Shown here: piece after piece, positions 27,329-36,200 of the stretch
Layout of the letters: every line of letters starts with the position of its first letter
Numbering within the stretch: the stretch's first letter is position 1
Assembly: GCF_024345495.1 (NCBI RefSeq)
Contig: NZ_JAGQBF010000004.1
Location: forward strand, 1 to 64,000
Direction of reading: 5' to 3'
DNA length: 64,000 nucleotides
DNA from: Synechococcus sp. RedBA-s
Lineage (GTDB): Bacteria; Cyanobacteriota; Cyanobacteriia; PCC-6307; Cyanobiaceae
Translations under genes and position numbers: made by a program
The notes under the pieces: model-generated
The model's input: only the letters and a program-made list of their open reading frames with translations
The model's database searches: none
What the model was told of the DNA's origin: nothing

Positions 27329-28039
27329 ATGGCGGATCAGGACAGCGGCGAGGCGGCCATTCCGCTGACCACCGAGGCGGCCATGGAGGCGGGGCGGCCG
27401 CCTACGCCTGTGCTTCCCGGTCTGTGGGTGTTCGCCCCCAACCGCGACAGCCTCGGAGGCACCTCCTGGCTGCTGGCCCCCCCGGGGCTGCCGCCGCTGC
27501 TGATCGATCTGCCGGCCTACACCGCCGCCAACCTGGCGGCCCTGAGCTCTGCCGGTGACGCCGCCGGCACGATCCTGCTCACCAGCCGCGAGGGCCATGG
27601 GCGTTGCCGCCGCTTTCAGCAGGCGCTGGGCTGGCCGGTGCGGCTTCAGGAGCAGGAGGCCTATCTGCTACCTGGGGTGGCGGGCCTGGTCCCCTTCGCT
27701 GAGGCCCTGGATCTGGGCGGAGGCGTGCGGGCGCTCTGGACGCCGGGGACCACACCGGGGGCCTGCGTGGTCCATGCGGCCGGGGATCTCGATCTGCTCT
27801 TCTGCGGTCGCCTGCTGGTGCCGACCGCCCCGGGGGAGGCCCGCCCACTGCGCACGTCCCGCACCTTTCACTGGCGACGGCAGCAGCGCAGCCTCGAGGC
27901 ACTGCGCGACTGGCTGCCGCCGGCCTCCCCCCGCTGGATCGCCAGCGGTGCCGGCCTTGGGGCCCTTCAGGGAGAGAAATTGATTGCTGGTGGCCGCGCT
28001 CTGCTGGATCGACTGCTGGATCGCGAGCTGGAGGACTGA
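27329..28039 (+). CDS. degenerate metallo-beta-lactamase-fold protein
   Basis: About 236 aa. The order of strands (WLLAPPGLPPLLIDLPAY, then TILLTSREGHGRC, then LWTPGTTPGACVV, then DLLFCGRLLV) follows the MBL fold. The HxHxDH metal box is reduced to SREGHG and the TPGHTPG histidine is replaced by Thr. It therefore probably does not bind the usual two metals. The start at ATG 27329 is chosen over an in-frame upstream codon at 27293. It is divergent from glgX; the biological role is unknown. Confidence 0.72.
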   Translation: MADQDSGEAAIPLTTEAAMEAGRPPTPVLPGLWVFAPNRDSLGGTSWLLAPPGLPPLLIDLPAYTAANLAALSSAGDAAGTILLTSREGHGRCRRFQQALGWPVRLQEQEAYLLPGVAGLVPFAEALDLGGGVRALWTPGTTPGACVVHAAGDLDLLFCGRLLVPTAPGEARPLRTSRTFHWRRQQRSLEALRDWLPPASPRWIASGAGLGALQGEKLIAGGRALLDRLLDRELED

Positions 28040-28089
28040 GCGGGCCGGAGGGCGGAACGGCCGGGTTCGAGGCTGCTGTGGTGCAAGAT

Positions 28090-28110
28090 CGTCGGTCCGA
28101 CGGGCTTTTT
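28090..28110 (+). terminator. possible terminator after MBL-like gene
   Basis: A short CGTCG/CGACG stem with a three-base loop is followed by GGC and T5, 50 bases downstream of the MBL-like stop and upstream of HU. The stem is short, so this is a weak call. Confidence 0.4.
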
Positions 28111-28228
28111 GGTTGCCCAGACCGCCCTTCCCCCATACGATTGGCGCGCTGTACCGTTCCGGCGCCGGCGAGAGGGTGTTTTTCCGCTCCGCCCAGCTCC
28201 CGCACTCTCCTGAAGGTTTTCGCCTCCG

Positions 28229-28504
28229 ATGAACAAAGCTGATCTCGTCAACCTCGTTGCGGTTCGCACCGAACTGACCAAGACCGAAGTGTCCAAGATC
28301 GTCGACGCCGCGATCGAGACGATCGTCGATTCCGTTGTGGAAGGGAAGAAGGTCTCGATTCTGGGTTTCGGTTCCTTTGAAGCCCGCGAGCGCTCCGCCC
28401 GCCAGGGGCTCAACCCCAAGACCGGCGAAAAGATCAAGATCCCGGCCAAGCGGGTGCCGGCCTTCACCGCCGGTAAGCAGTTCAAGGACAAGGTCCAGAG
28501 CTGA
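28229..28504 (+). CDS. hup: HU family DNA-binding protein
   Basis: 91 aa, the major nucleoid-associated histone-like protein. It begins MNKADLVNLVA and contains the diagnostic SILGFGSFEARERSARQGLN and the beta-arm NPKTGEKIKIPAKRVPAF. The gene has a roughly 190-bp upstream region with no other gene. Its TGA stop is in the same reading frame as the glutamyl-Q-tRNA synthetase region that follows. Confidence 0.96.
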   Translation: MNKADLVNLVAVRTELTKTEVSKIVDAAIETIVDSVVEGKKVSILGFGSFEARERSARQGLNPKTGEKIKIPAKRVPAFTAGKQFKDKVQS

Positions 28505-28507
28505 GCT

Positions 28508-29467
28508 CTGGGGCTTGATCTCCCCTCCCGGCTCGAGGCCCTGATCGAGGCGGCAGACCAGCGCCGCCTCCAGGGCCCCACCGGGCGATTCGCCCCCTCT
28601 CCGAGCGGCCCTCTGCATCTGGGCAACCTGCGCACGGCCCTGCTGGCCTGGTTGCAGGCCCGGCTCAGTGGGGGGCGTTTTCTGTTGCGCCATGACGACC
28701 TCGATCGCCCGCGCCAGCGCCCTGGAGCGATCGAGTCGATCGAGGCCGATCTCAGCTGGCTGGGGATCAGCTGGGATGGTCCTCCCGTGCGCCAGAGCGA
28801 GCGCACGGGGCTCTATGCCTCCGTGCTCTCGGCGTTGCGCCGAGGCGGCGCCCTCTATCCCTGCCGCTGCAGCCGCCGGATGCTGGCGGATGGAGCGGCG
28901 CCCCATGGCGGCTGGCCGCTCTATCCGGGCACCTGCCGGGATCGGGAGGTGGGCTGGGGCCCCGTCGATGGCAGGCTGCCCAGCTGGCGGTTGAGGCTGG
29001 AGCCGGGGCCCCTGCGCTGGAGGGAGGAGATCGGTGCCAGGGGTTGCCTGGAGGCGGCCACCGAGGTGGGCGATGTGGTGCTGCGCCGCGCCGATGGTGT
29101 CCTCGCTTATCACCTCACCTCAGCCGTGGATGATCTGCTGCTGGCGGTGACCACGGTGGTGCGCGGCGCTGACCTCTGGCGTTCGACGGCGCCGCAGGTG
29201 GCGGTGAGCGAGTGCCTGGGGCGGCCGTTTGCCACCACCTGGCATGGGCCCCTCTGGCTGGATGAGGCCGGCGAGCGGCTGGCCAAGCGGCAGGGGGCTC
29301 CGGGGCTGGAGCCACTGCGCCAGGAGGGCCTCGATGCGGCTGGGGTGATCGGCAGGATGGCGGCAAGCCTGGATCTGGTGCCGGCCGGCAGCCGCCTGAG
29401 TGCGGTGGAACTGCTGCAGGACCTGAATTTGTCGCGCCTGAAGGCCCAACTGCGGCGCAGGATCTGA
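28508..29467 (+). CDS. gluQ: glutamyl-Q tRNA(Asp) synthetase
   Basis: A truncated GluRS paralogue lacking the anticodon-binding domain; it glutamylates the queuosine base of tRNA-Asp. The HIGH-type motif is RFAPSPSGPLHLGNL (about 28587-28631). CRCSRR, YPGTCRD and the KMSKS-like ERLAKRQGA are also present. No ATG, GTG or TTG occurs in frame between the HU stop (28502-28504) and the HIGH motif. The first such codon, TTG 28652, would remove the active site. I give CTG 28508 as the most upstream candidate; the true start is uncertain. Confidence 0.82.
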   Translation: MGLDLPSRLEALIEAADQRRLQGPTGRFAPSPSGPLHLGNLRTALLAWLQARLSGGRFLLRHDDLDRPRQRPGAIESIEADLSWLGISWDGPPVRQSERTGLYASVLSALRRGGALYPCRCSRRMLADGAAPHGGWPLYPGTCRDREVGWGPVDGRLPSWRLRLEPGPLRWREEIGARGCLEAATEVGDVVLRRADGVLAYHLTSAVDDLLLAVTTVVRGADLWRSTAPQVAVSECLGRPFATTWHGPLWLDEAGERLAKRQGAPGLEPLRQEGLDAAGVIGRMAASLDLVPAGSRLSAVELLQDLNLSRLKAQLRRRI

Positions 29468-29494
29468 GGGCTGGGAACTCTTAAGGAAGGTTTC

Positions 29495-29520
29495 GGGATC
29501 AAAGGCCGACCTTTGATCCC
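29495..29520 (+). terminator. perfect hairpin after gluQ
   Basis: GGGATCAAAGG and CCTTTGATCCC form a perfect 11-bp stem with a CCGA tetraloop, 27 bases after the gluQ stop. It lacks a T-run, so it may be a transcript-stabilising 3' hairpin, or a leader structure of the small zinc-finger gene that begins 6 bases later. Confidence 0.55.
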
Positions 29521-29526
29521 AGACTG

Positions 29527-29886
29527 TTGAACGAAGCACCGGAGCCTTTGCTCGTGTCCAGCTCCAGTCCGGAACGCCTTGTCAGTCCGGAATATTTGGC
29601 TCGTGATGGAACCGTTTCACGGGTGGTGGTGTCGTTCCCCGGCGCCTTTGAAACAGCTTCTGAACTCGCGGCCACTGAACCGTTCTCCCACGGTGGCACC
29701 CATCCAGCCCATCCATCTCCCTCGGTGAGGGGCTCAGCACAGAGGGCCAGCCAGCGCTGCAGCCACTGCGGTGGCAGTGGTGTGTTGCGTCTGGGGGGGC
29801 GCAGCTTCCGCACCTGCCTCGACTGCCTCGGCCAGGGCAGCCTTGCTGATCATCTGGCCGCCCCTCGCGACATCAGCGCTGCTTGA
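29527..29886 (+). CDS. small DnaJ-type zinc-finger protein
   Basis: 119 aa with TTG start; GTG 29554 is an alternative. The N-terminal 75 residues are low-complexity and Ser/Pro-rich. The C-terminus holds two CxxCxGxG half-motifs, CSHCGGSG and CLDCLGQG, enough to build one DnaJ-like zinc site. Small cyanobacterial proteins of this layout often assist folding or assembly, but the client here is unknown. The last 14 bases overlap the opposite-strand 38-aa gene. Confidence 0.6.
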   Translation: MNEAPEPLLVSSSSPERLVSPEYLARDGTVSRVVVSFPGAFETASELAATEPFSHGGTHPAHPSPSVRGSAQRASQRCSHCGGSGVLRLGGRSFRTCLDCLGQGSLADHLAAPRDISAA

Positions 29887-29989
29887 GTTTCTTCTGGCGC
29901 CAGATAAAGAAGACCGTCGTGGCCACGACCACCCCCAGGGGCACGGCGGTGAGCAGCAGCAGGATCACGGCGGTCCAGTCGGTGTACAT
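29873..29989 (-). CDS. 38-aa single-pass membrane protein
   Basis: A microprotein with one strongly hydrophobic helix (residues 8-29, AVILLLLTAVPLGVVVATTV) and a basic cytosolic end WRQKKLKQR. Its size and topology resemble small subunits of photosynthetic complexes, but I do not recognise it as a known Psa, Psb, Pet or Ndh subunit. It lies just downstream of hypE on the same strand, 55 bases away, and could be the last gene of that transcript. Confidence 0.5.
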   Translation of the reverse strand: MYTDWTAVILLLLTAVPLGVVVATTVFFIWRQKKLKQR

Positions 29990-30044
29990 GGCTGCTCAAG
30001 GGAAGAGAAGATCTCATCATCCCAGCCCCCAGGGGCTCGGGCCC

Positions 30045-31076
30045 TCAGCAGATCCGGGGCAGTAACTCACCTCGGCCCAGTTCCAGCGGGCGGAGCACTC
30101 CCAGGGAGGTTTCCAGCAGCACGGCCTCGCCGCCGATTCGGCCGATGAGCGCGGCGCTGGGTTGCTCTCGGCTCAGCAGCTTCAGGGCCTCCTGCGCCTG
30201 AGCCGCCGGCAGCATCAGCACGAAGCGCCCCTCGCTGGCCATGGTGAGCGAATCGAGGCCCAGCAGATCGCAGGCTGCGGCCACGGCGCCATGGACCGGC
30301 ACCAGCGGCTCCTGCACCAGGGCCCCCAGGCCGGCATCGCGGCAGAGTTCATGCAAGGCCGATGCCAGTCCGCCGCGGGTGAGATCGCGCAGGGCATGAA
30401 TCTCCAGGCCGGCCGCCAGCAACGCCTGGACGCTGCCGTGAAGCGGGGCCAAATCGCTCTCCAGGCTGGTGCTGAAGCCCAGCTCCTCCCGGGCCGCCAG
30501 GATGGCCACGCCGTGGCGGCCCAGGTCGCCACTCACCAGGATCGCGTCGCCAGGGCGGATGGCCGCCGGCCCGATCGCCACTCCCGGGGGGATGCGGCCC
30601 ATGCCGGCGGTGGTCATGAAGAGGCCATCGGCCTTGCCCCGCTCCACCACCTTGGTGTCGCCGGTGACGATCGACACGCCGCAGCGCCCGGCGGCGGCGG
30701 CGGCCGAGCGCAGCACCCGGCTGAGGGTGTCCAGGGGCAGCCCCTCCTCCAGGATCAGGCTGAGGCTGAGGGCCAGGGGCGTGGCCCCCACCATCGCCAG
30801 GTCGTTGACGGTGCCGATCACTGCCAGGGAGCCGATGTCGCCGCCGGGAAACTCCAGCGGCTGCACCACATGGCCGTCGGTGCTGAAGGCCAGCTCGCCG
30901 GCCTCGGCTGGCAGGGTGGCGGCATCGAGCAGCACACCGCCCGCGCTGCCGAGGGCCGGCAGGATCAGCTGCTCCAGCAACCGCTGGCTGAGCAGACCGC
31001 CGCCGCCGTGGCCGAGCAGCACGACTTCGCCGTCGTCGGGGCTGATCGGACATGGGAACTGCAGCGGTGTGGCCAT
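30045..31076 (-). CDS. hypE: hydrogenase maturation protein HypE
   Basis: 343 aa, of the PurM/ThiL-like ATP-binding fold. HypE dehydrates the carbamoyl group received from HypF on its C-terminal cysteine to make the Fe-CN ligand. The C-terminal PRIC motif with the acceptor Cys is intact. LLGHGGGGLLSQRLLEQLI at the N-terminus and GDTKVVERGKADGLF are typical. It starts 3 bases after hypD. Confidence 0.96.
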   Translation of the reverse strand: MATPLQFPCPISPDDGEVVLLGHGGGGLLSQRLLEQLILPALGSAGGVLLDAATLPAEAGELAFSTDGHVVQPLEFPGGDIGSLAVIGTVNDLAMVGATPLALSLSLILEEGLPLDTLSRVLRSAAAAAGRCGVSIVTGDTKVVERGKADGLFMTTAGMGRIPPGVAIGPAAIRPGDAILVSGDLGRHGVAILAAREELGFSTSLESDLAPLHGSVQALLAAGLEIHALRDLTRGGLASALHELCRDAGLGALVQEPLVPVHGAVAAACDLLGLDSLTMASEGRFVLMLPAAQAQEALKLLSREQPSAALIGRIGGEAVLLETSLGVLRPLELGRGELLPRIC

Positions 31077-31079
31077 GGT

Positions 31080-32192
31080 TCAGGCCCGCTGGCGGTAACG
31101 CCAGTAGGCGGCGCAGGCCCCCTCCGCCGACACCATCGGCGCCCCCAGGGGCCGCTCGGGGCTGCAGCCACGGCCAAAGCGGGGACAGGCGTCCGGACGG
31201 ACCAGGCCCTGCAGCACCTGGCCGCTGATGCAGCCTTGGTCGCCGTTGCCGTTGCCGGCAGGGGCCGGTGGGGCGGCGGTCGGGAAGCGGCGCTCCGCGT
31301 CGAGGGCGTCGTAGGGGGGGCGCAGGCTGAGGCCGCTGGCTGGCAGCACCCCCAGGCCGCGCCAGTGTCGGTCGCTGCGGCAGAACACCCGCTCGATCAG
31401 GGCCCGGGCCGCGGCATTGCCCTCGCCGGCTCCGGCCTGTGGGTAGGCGTCCTCCACCCGGCCCTCGCCCCGCTCCAGCTGACGCACGGCCCGCAGGATC
31501 CCCTCCAGCAGATCGACGGGCTCGAAGCCGGTGATCACGATCGGCAATCGCAGGCGTGCCGCGATCGGCTCGTACTCCTGGCGGCCCATCACGGTGCAGA
31601 CATGGCCCGCCGCCAGAAAGCCCTGCACCCGGCAGCCGGGGGCGGCCAGGATTGCCTCCATCGCCGGCGGCACGCGCACGTGGGCCACCAGCAGGCTGAG
31701 GTTCTGCGTGCCGCTGCTCCAGGCCTGGTGGGCCAGCAGCGCCGTGGCAGGGGCCGTGGTCTCAAAGCCCACCGCGAAGAACACCACCTGCCGCTCGGGA
31801 TGGGCCCTCGCCAGGGTCAGCGCATCGAGGGGGGCGGTCACCAGGCGGACATCGGCGCCAGCGGCGCGGGCCTGGAGCAGGTGGGCGGGCCCCGTGCCCG
31901 GCACCCGCAGCATGTCGCCGTAAGAGCAGAGGATCACGTCCTGAAGGGCTGCCAGCTGCAGGGCCCGATCGATCGTTTCCGCAGCGGTGACACAGACCGG
32001 ACAACCTGGCCCGTGGATCAGCTCCAGCTGCGGCGGGATGAGCTGATCGAGCCCGTGGCGCAGGATCGCGTGGGTCTGGCCGCCGCACACTTCCATCAGG
32101 GTCCAGCTGCGGCTGATCTCGGCGTGTAGGGCGTCGAGCAGGTGGTGCACCCGCTTGCTCGCACTAGACGAGTGGGTGTCGCTGGGGCTCAT
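31080..32192 (-). CDS. hypD: hydrogenase maturation protein HypD
   Basis: 370 aa, an Fe-S protein that with HypC assembles the Fe(CN)2CO unit of NiFe hydrogenase. Key segments are MEVCGGQTHAILRHGLDQL, IHGPGCPVCVTAAETID and the C-terminal cysteine cluster (QGCISGQVLQGLVRPDACP, FGRGC) that binds [4Fe-4S]. The start overlaps the DHOD-like stop by 4 bases. Confidence 0.96.
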   Translation of the reverse strand: MSPSDTHSSSASKRVHHLLDALHAEISRSWTLMEVCGGQTHAILRHGLDQLIPPQLELIHGPGCPVCVTAAETIDRALQLAALQDVILCSYGDMLRVPGTGPAHLLQARAAGADVRLVTAPLDALTLARAHPERQVVFFAVGFETTAPATALLAHQAWSSGTQNLSLLVAHVRVPPAMEAILAAPGCRVQGFLAAGHVCTVMGRQEYEPIAARLRLPIVITGFEPVDLLEGILRAVRQLERGEGRVEDAYPQAGAGEGNAAARALIERVFCRSDRHWRGLGVLPASGLSLRPPYDALDAERRFPTAAPPAPAGNGNGDQGCISGQVLQGLVRPDACPRFGRGCSPERPLGAPMVSAEGACAAYWRYRQRA

Positions 32193-33211
32193 GGTTCCCA
32201 GGCCATGCCCGGCGGCTCAACGGAGATGGCCTGCAGATACTGGGCCCGCTCGTAGCTGGCGGGGTCGGGGCAGCGCCGCTGGCTCATGCAGCCCAGCAGC
32301 TCGCGGGCGGAGCCATGGCCATGCTCCTCAAGCCAGTGACTCAACTCGGCGCGGAGCGTCTGGAGGTGCTGCGGGCCATGGCGCAGCAGTGCCGAGACCA
32401 CCAGCGTCGCGCTGGCGCCCACCATCAGCATTCGCACCACATCGGTGCCGTGGCTGATGCCGCCGCTGGCGGCGAACTGAAGGGGAACCCGACCGTGCAG
32501 GAGAGCGATCCAGCGCAGGGGGAGCCGCTGATCTGCCGCTGAACTGAGCAGCAGGTTTGAGCAGGGCTCCAGGGTCTCGATGTCGATGTCGGGCTGGTAG
32601 AAGCGGTTGAACAGCACCAGGGCGCTGGCGCCGGCGGCCTTCAGGGCGTGGGCCAGGTGGCTGAGATTGGTGTAATAGGGGCTGAGCTTCACCGCCACGG
32701 GCAGGCTTGTGGCCGCGCAGACGCTGCGCACGATCGCCACCTGGGCCGCTTCCATGGCGTTGGCGTCAATCGTCCGGTCGGTGGGGACCGCATAGAGGTT
32801 GAGCTCGATCGCGGCGGCACCGGCCTGTTCCACGGCCTGGGCGATCGCTTCCCAGTGGCCCTCCTCCGTGCCGTTGAGGCTGGCGATGATCGGAATGTCG
32901 ACCCGCCGACAGGCGGTTTCGATCTCGTGGAGGTAGCCCTCGATTCCCAGGTGGCGCGGCTCGAGGCTGGGCAGGTAGCTGAGGGCTTCGGCGTAGCTCT
33001 CGCTGCCCAGATGCCGATGGTGGTCCCAGTTTTGCCAGTCGCGCTCGATCTGCTCCAGGAAGAGGGAGTGGAGCACCACCGCCGCGGCCCCGGCCTCGGC
33101 CAGGCGGGGGATCCGATCAGGGTCAGCGCTCAGGGGGGCGGCCGCCCCCACCACCAGCGGCGAGTCCAGGGGCAGGCCGAGGTAGTCGCTGCTGAGGTCG
33201 GGTCCGCTCAT
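32189..33211 (-). CDS. dihydroorotate dehydrogenase-like flavoprotein
   Basis: 340 aa, an FMN TIM-barrel protein of the DHOD-like group found beside nifJ in many bacteria. PLVVGAAAPLSADPDRI, IIASLNGT, AIELNLYAVP, VAVKLSPYY, LQFAASGGISHG and VVRMLMVGASATLVVSALL mark FMN and substrate regions. It is probably not the pyrimidine-pathway enzyme. Sandwiched with 4-base overlaps between nifJ and hypD, it may take part in electron transfer with pyruvate:ferredoxin oxidoreductase; that role is inferred. Confidence 0.87.
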   Translation of the reverse strand: MSGPDLSSDYLGLPLDSPLVVGAAAPLSADPDRIPRLAEAGAAAVVLHSLFLEQIERDWQNWDHHRHLGSESYAEALSYLPSLEPRHLGIEGYLHEIETACRRVDIPIIASLNGTEEGHWEAIAQAVEQAGAAAIELNLYAVPTDRTIDANAMEAAQVAIVRSVCAATSLPVAVKLSPYYTNLSHLAHALKAAGASALVLFNRFYQPDIDIETLEPCSNLLLSSAADQRLPLRWIALLHGRVPLQFAASGGISHGTDVVRMLMVGASATLVVSALLRHGPQHLQTLRAELSHWLEEHGHGSARELLGCMSQRRCPDPASYERAQYLQAISVEPPGMAWEP

Positions 33212-36200
33212 GGTTCCGCCATCCGCTGGTAGCGCTCCCAGCGCTGGCGCGCCTCTTGCTGAGCCTGACGGGTCAGGTCCCGTGCCTGCTGCGGATGGCT
33301 GTAGGTCAGCATCCGGAAGCGGTTCTCGCTGGCCATCGCCTCCGCCATCGGCAGCGATGGGGCCCGCGAATCCAGGACCAGGGGGTTTTCACCCCGCTCG
33401 GCGCGGCGCGGGTCGTGGCGGTAGAGCAGCCAGCGCCCCGAGTCCACGGCCCGCTTCTGCTGCGTCATGCCCTGCGCCATGTCGATGCCATGGGCGATGC
33501 AGTGGGAGTAGGCCAGGATCAGCGAAGGACCGGGGAAGGATTCCGCCTCCAGGAATGCCCTGAGGGTTTGTTCGTCGCGGGCACCCATCGCCACGCTGGC
33601 CACGTAGACGTGGCCATACGACATCGCCATCAGCCCCAGGTCCTTCTTGGAGGTGGCCTTGCCGCCGCTGGCGAACTTGGCCACGGCTCCCATTGGGGTG
33701 GCCTTCGACATCTGGCCGCCGGTGTTGGAGTACACCTCGGTGTCGAGCACCAGGATGTTGACGTCGGCGCCGCTGGCCAGAACATGGTCGATGCCGGCGG
33801 AGCCGATGTCGTAGGCCCAGCCGTCGCCGCCGATCAGCCAGACGCTCCGTTTCACCAGATCGTCGGCGAGGGAGAGCAGGGTGCGGGCGGCCTCGGTGTC
33901 AGGGCACTGGGCGCGGGCTGAGCCGTCCACTTCGAGGCGCTGCTGCAGCAGCGCGCGCAGCTCCAGCACCCGCTGCCGCTGTTCGTGGATGCCCGCCTCG
34001 TCCGTCTGATCCGCGCCGATCAGGGCCTCGACGAGGGGCGCTGGCAGCCAGGCAGCGGCTGGGGCGGCGAGCTGCCGCAGCTGGTGCTCGGCGATGGTCC
34101 GGCGCTGGTCGAAGGCGAGGCGGAAGCCGAGGCCGAACTCGGCGTTGTCTTCGAACAGGGAGTTGCTCCAGGCGGGGCCGCGGCCTTCGCCATTGGCGCT
34201 CCAGGGGGTGGTGGGCAGGTTGCCGCCGTAGATCGAGGAGCATCCGGTGGCGTTGGCCACCACCATGCGGTCGCCGAAGAGCTGGCTGGCGAGCTTGATG
34301 TAGGGGGTTTCACCGCAGCCGGCGCAGGCTCCGGAGAACTCGAACAGGGGCTCCTGGAGCTGCTGCTGACGGATGTGGCGCAGGTCGAGGTCGCGGCGGT
34401 CGGGGCTGGGCAGGCCCAGGGCGTAGTCCCAGTGGTGGCGAAGCTTCTGGCGCAGGGGGCGTTGGGGGGCCATGTTGATCGCCTTGCGCCGGGGCTCGGT
34501 GCGGTCGCGGGCCGGGCAGACCTCCACACAGAGGCCACAGCCGGTGCAGTCTTCGCCGGCCACCTGCAGGCTGAAGCTGAGGCCGCTCCAATGGGGGTCG
34601 CGGGCGGCCGTGCTCACGAAGCCCTCTGGCGCGTCAGCCAGGGTCGACGGCTCCACCACCTTGGCCCGGATCGCGGCGTGGGGACAGACCATCACGCACT
34701 TGCCGCATTGCACGCAGAGGTCGGCTTCCCAGACAGGGACAGATTCGGCGATGTTGCGCTTCTCCCAGCGGGCCGTGCCGGAGGCGAAGGTGCCATCCGG
34801 AGGCAGGGCACTCACGGGCAGGCGATCCCCCTGGCGTGCCAGCTGCGGCCCGATCAACTCACGCACCCAGGCCGGCGCAGAGGCCAGGGGGGGCGGCAGC
34901 GCCTCCCGCTCGGCCCCCAACGCGCTCTCGCCCACCGTTCCGATCGGCATCGGCCGCAGGCGGCTCAGGGCCATGTCGACGGCCAACAGGTTGCTGCGCA
35001 CCACCCGCTCGCCCTTGCCGCCGTAGCTGTGGCGGATCGCGCCGCGGATCCCCTCGAGGGCCTGCTCCAGCGGCAACACCCCGGCGGCGGCGAAGAAGGC
35101 CACCTGCATCACGGTGTTGATCCGTTCGCCCAGACCGAGTTCCTGGGCGATCGCCGAGGCCTCGATCGCCAGCACCTTGAGATCGCGCTCGACGATCTGC
35201 TCCTGCACCGCGCGGGGCAGCCGAGGCCACAACTGCTCTGCCGGCCATGGACTGTTCAGCAATAGGGTGGCCCCTGGCAGGGCTTCAGCCAGCAGATCGA
35301 AGTGCTCAAAGAAGTCCCAGTGGTGGCAAGCCACTAGGCGGGCCTGGCGCACCAGGTAGGTGGAGCGGATCGGCTCCGGTCCGAAGCGCAGGTGGGAGAC
35401 CGTGACCGCCCCCGACTTCTTGGAGTCGTAGACGAAATAGCCCTGGGCGTGCAGCGCAGTGGCCGCCCCGATGATCTTGATGGTGTTCTTGCAGGCCCCC
35501 ACCGTGCCGTCGGAGCCGAGGCCGTAGAGGATCGCGGCAAAGGCCGCTCCGGGATCGGGGCCCTCGCCCGCGTCGCGCGCGTCCTCCAGCGGCAGGGAGC
35601 GGTGGGTCACGTCGTCGTCGATGCCGACGGTGAAGGGGTTGGGGGTGCCGGGTCGCTCCAAGGCCGCGAACACAGCCCGCACCATGGAAGGGGTGAACTC
35701 CTTGGAGGCCAGGCCGTAGCGGCCGCCCAGCAAGCGCGGCAGGGGGGCGACCCCGCCGACCTCATCCGCGGCCACCCGTGCGGCCCATCCCTCACGCAGG
35801 GCGTTGGAGACATCGAGGTAGAGAGGTTCGCCGCCGCTGCCCGGCTCCTTGCAGCGATCGAGCACCGCGATCGCCCGGGTGGTGACCGGCAGGGCCCGCA
35901 GCAGGCGCTCGGCCGCGAAGGGCCGATAGAGCCGTACCTTCAGCACTCCCACCCGGGCGCCGCCGCCGATGAGGGCATCAACGGTTTCATGGGCCGTTTC
36001 GCAGCCTGAGCCCATCAGCACCAGCACCCGCTCGGCCTGTGGGTGACCGTGGTACTCGTAGAGCTGATAGGCACGGCCGCTCAGGCCGGCGAAGGCGTCC
36101 ATCGCCTCCTGCACCAGGCCGGCTGCGGCGTCGTGGAACGGATTGGCGGCCTCACGGGCCTGGAAGGCCACATCGGGGTTCTGGCTGGTGCCGCGGATCA

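Noticed and set aside
30162-32129. 655-aa open frame antisense to hypE and hypD
   Set aside because: Shadow of two well-supported genes; composition is low-complexity and not protein-like.
34472-35265. Open frames on the plus strand across nifJ
   Set aside because: All lie antisense to nifJ, whose Fe-S and TPP motifs are intact.
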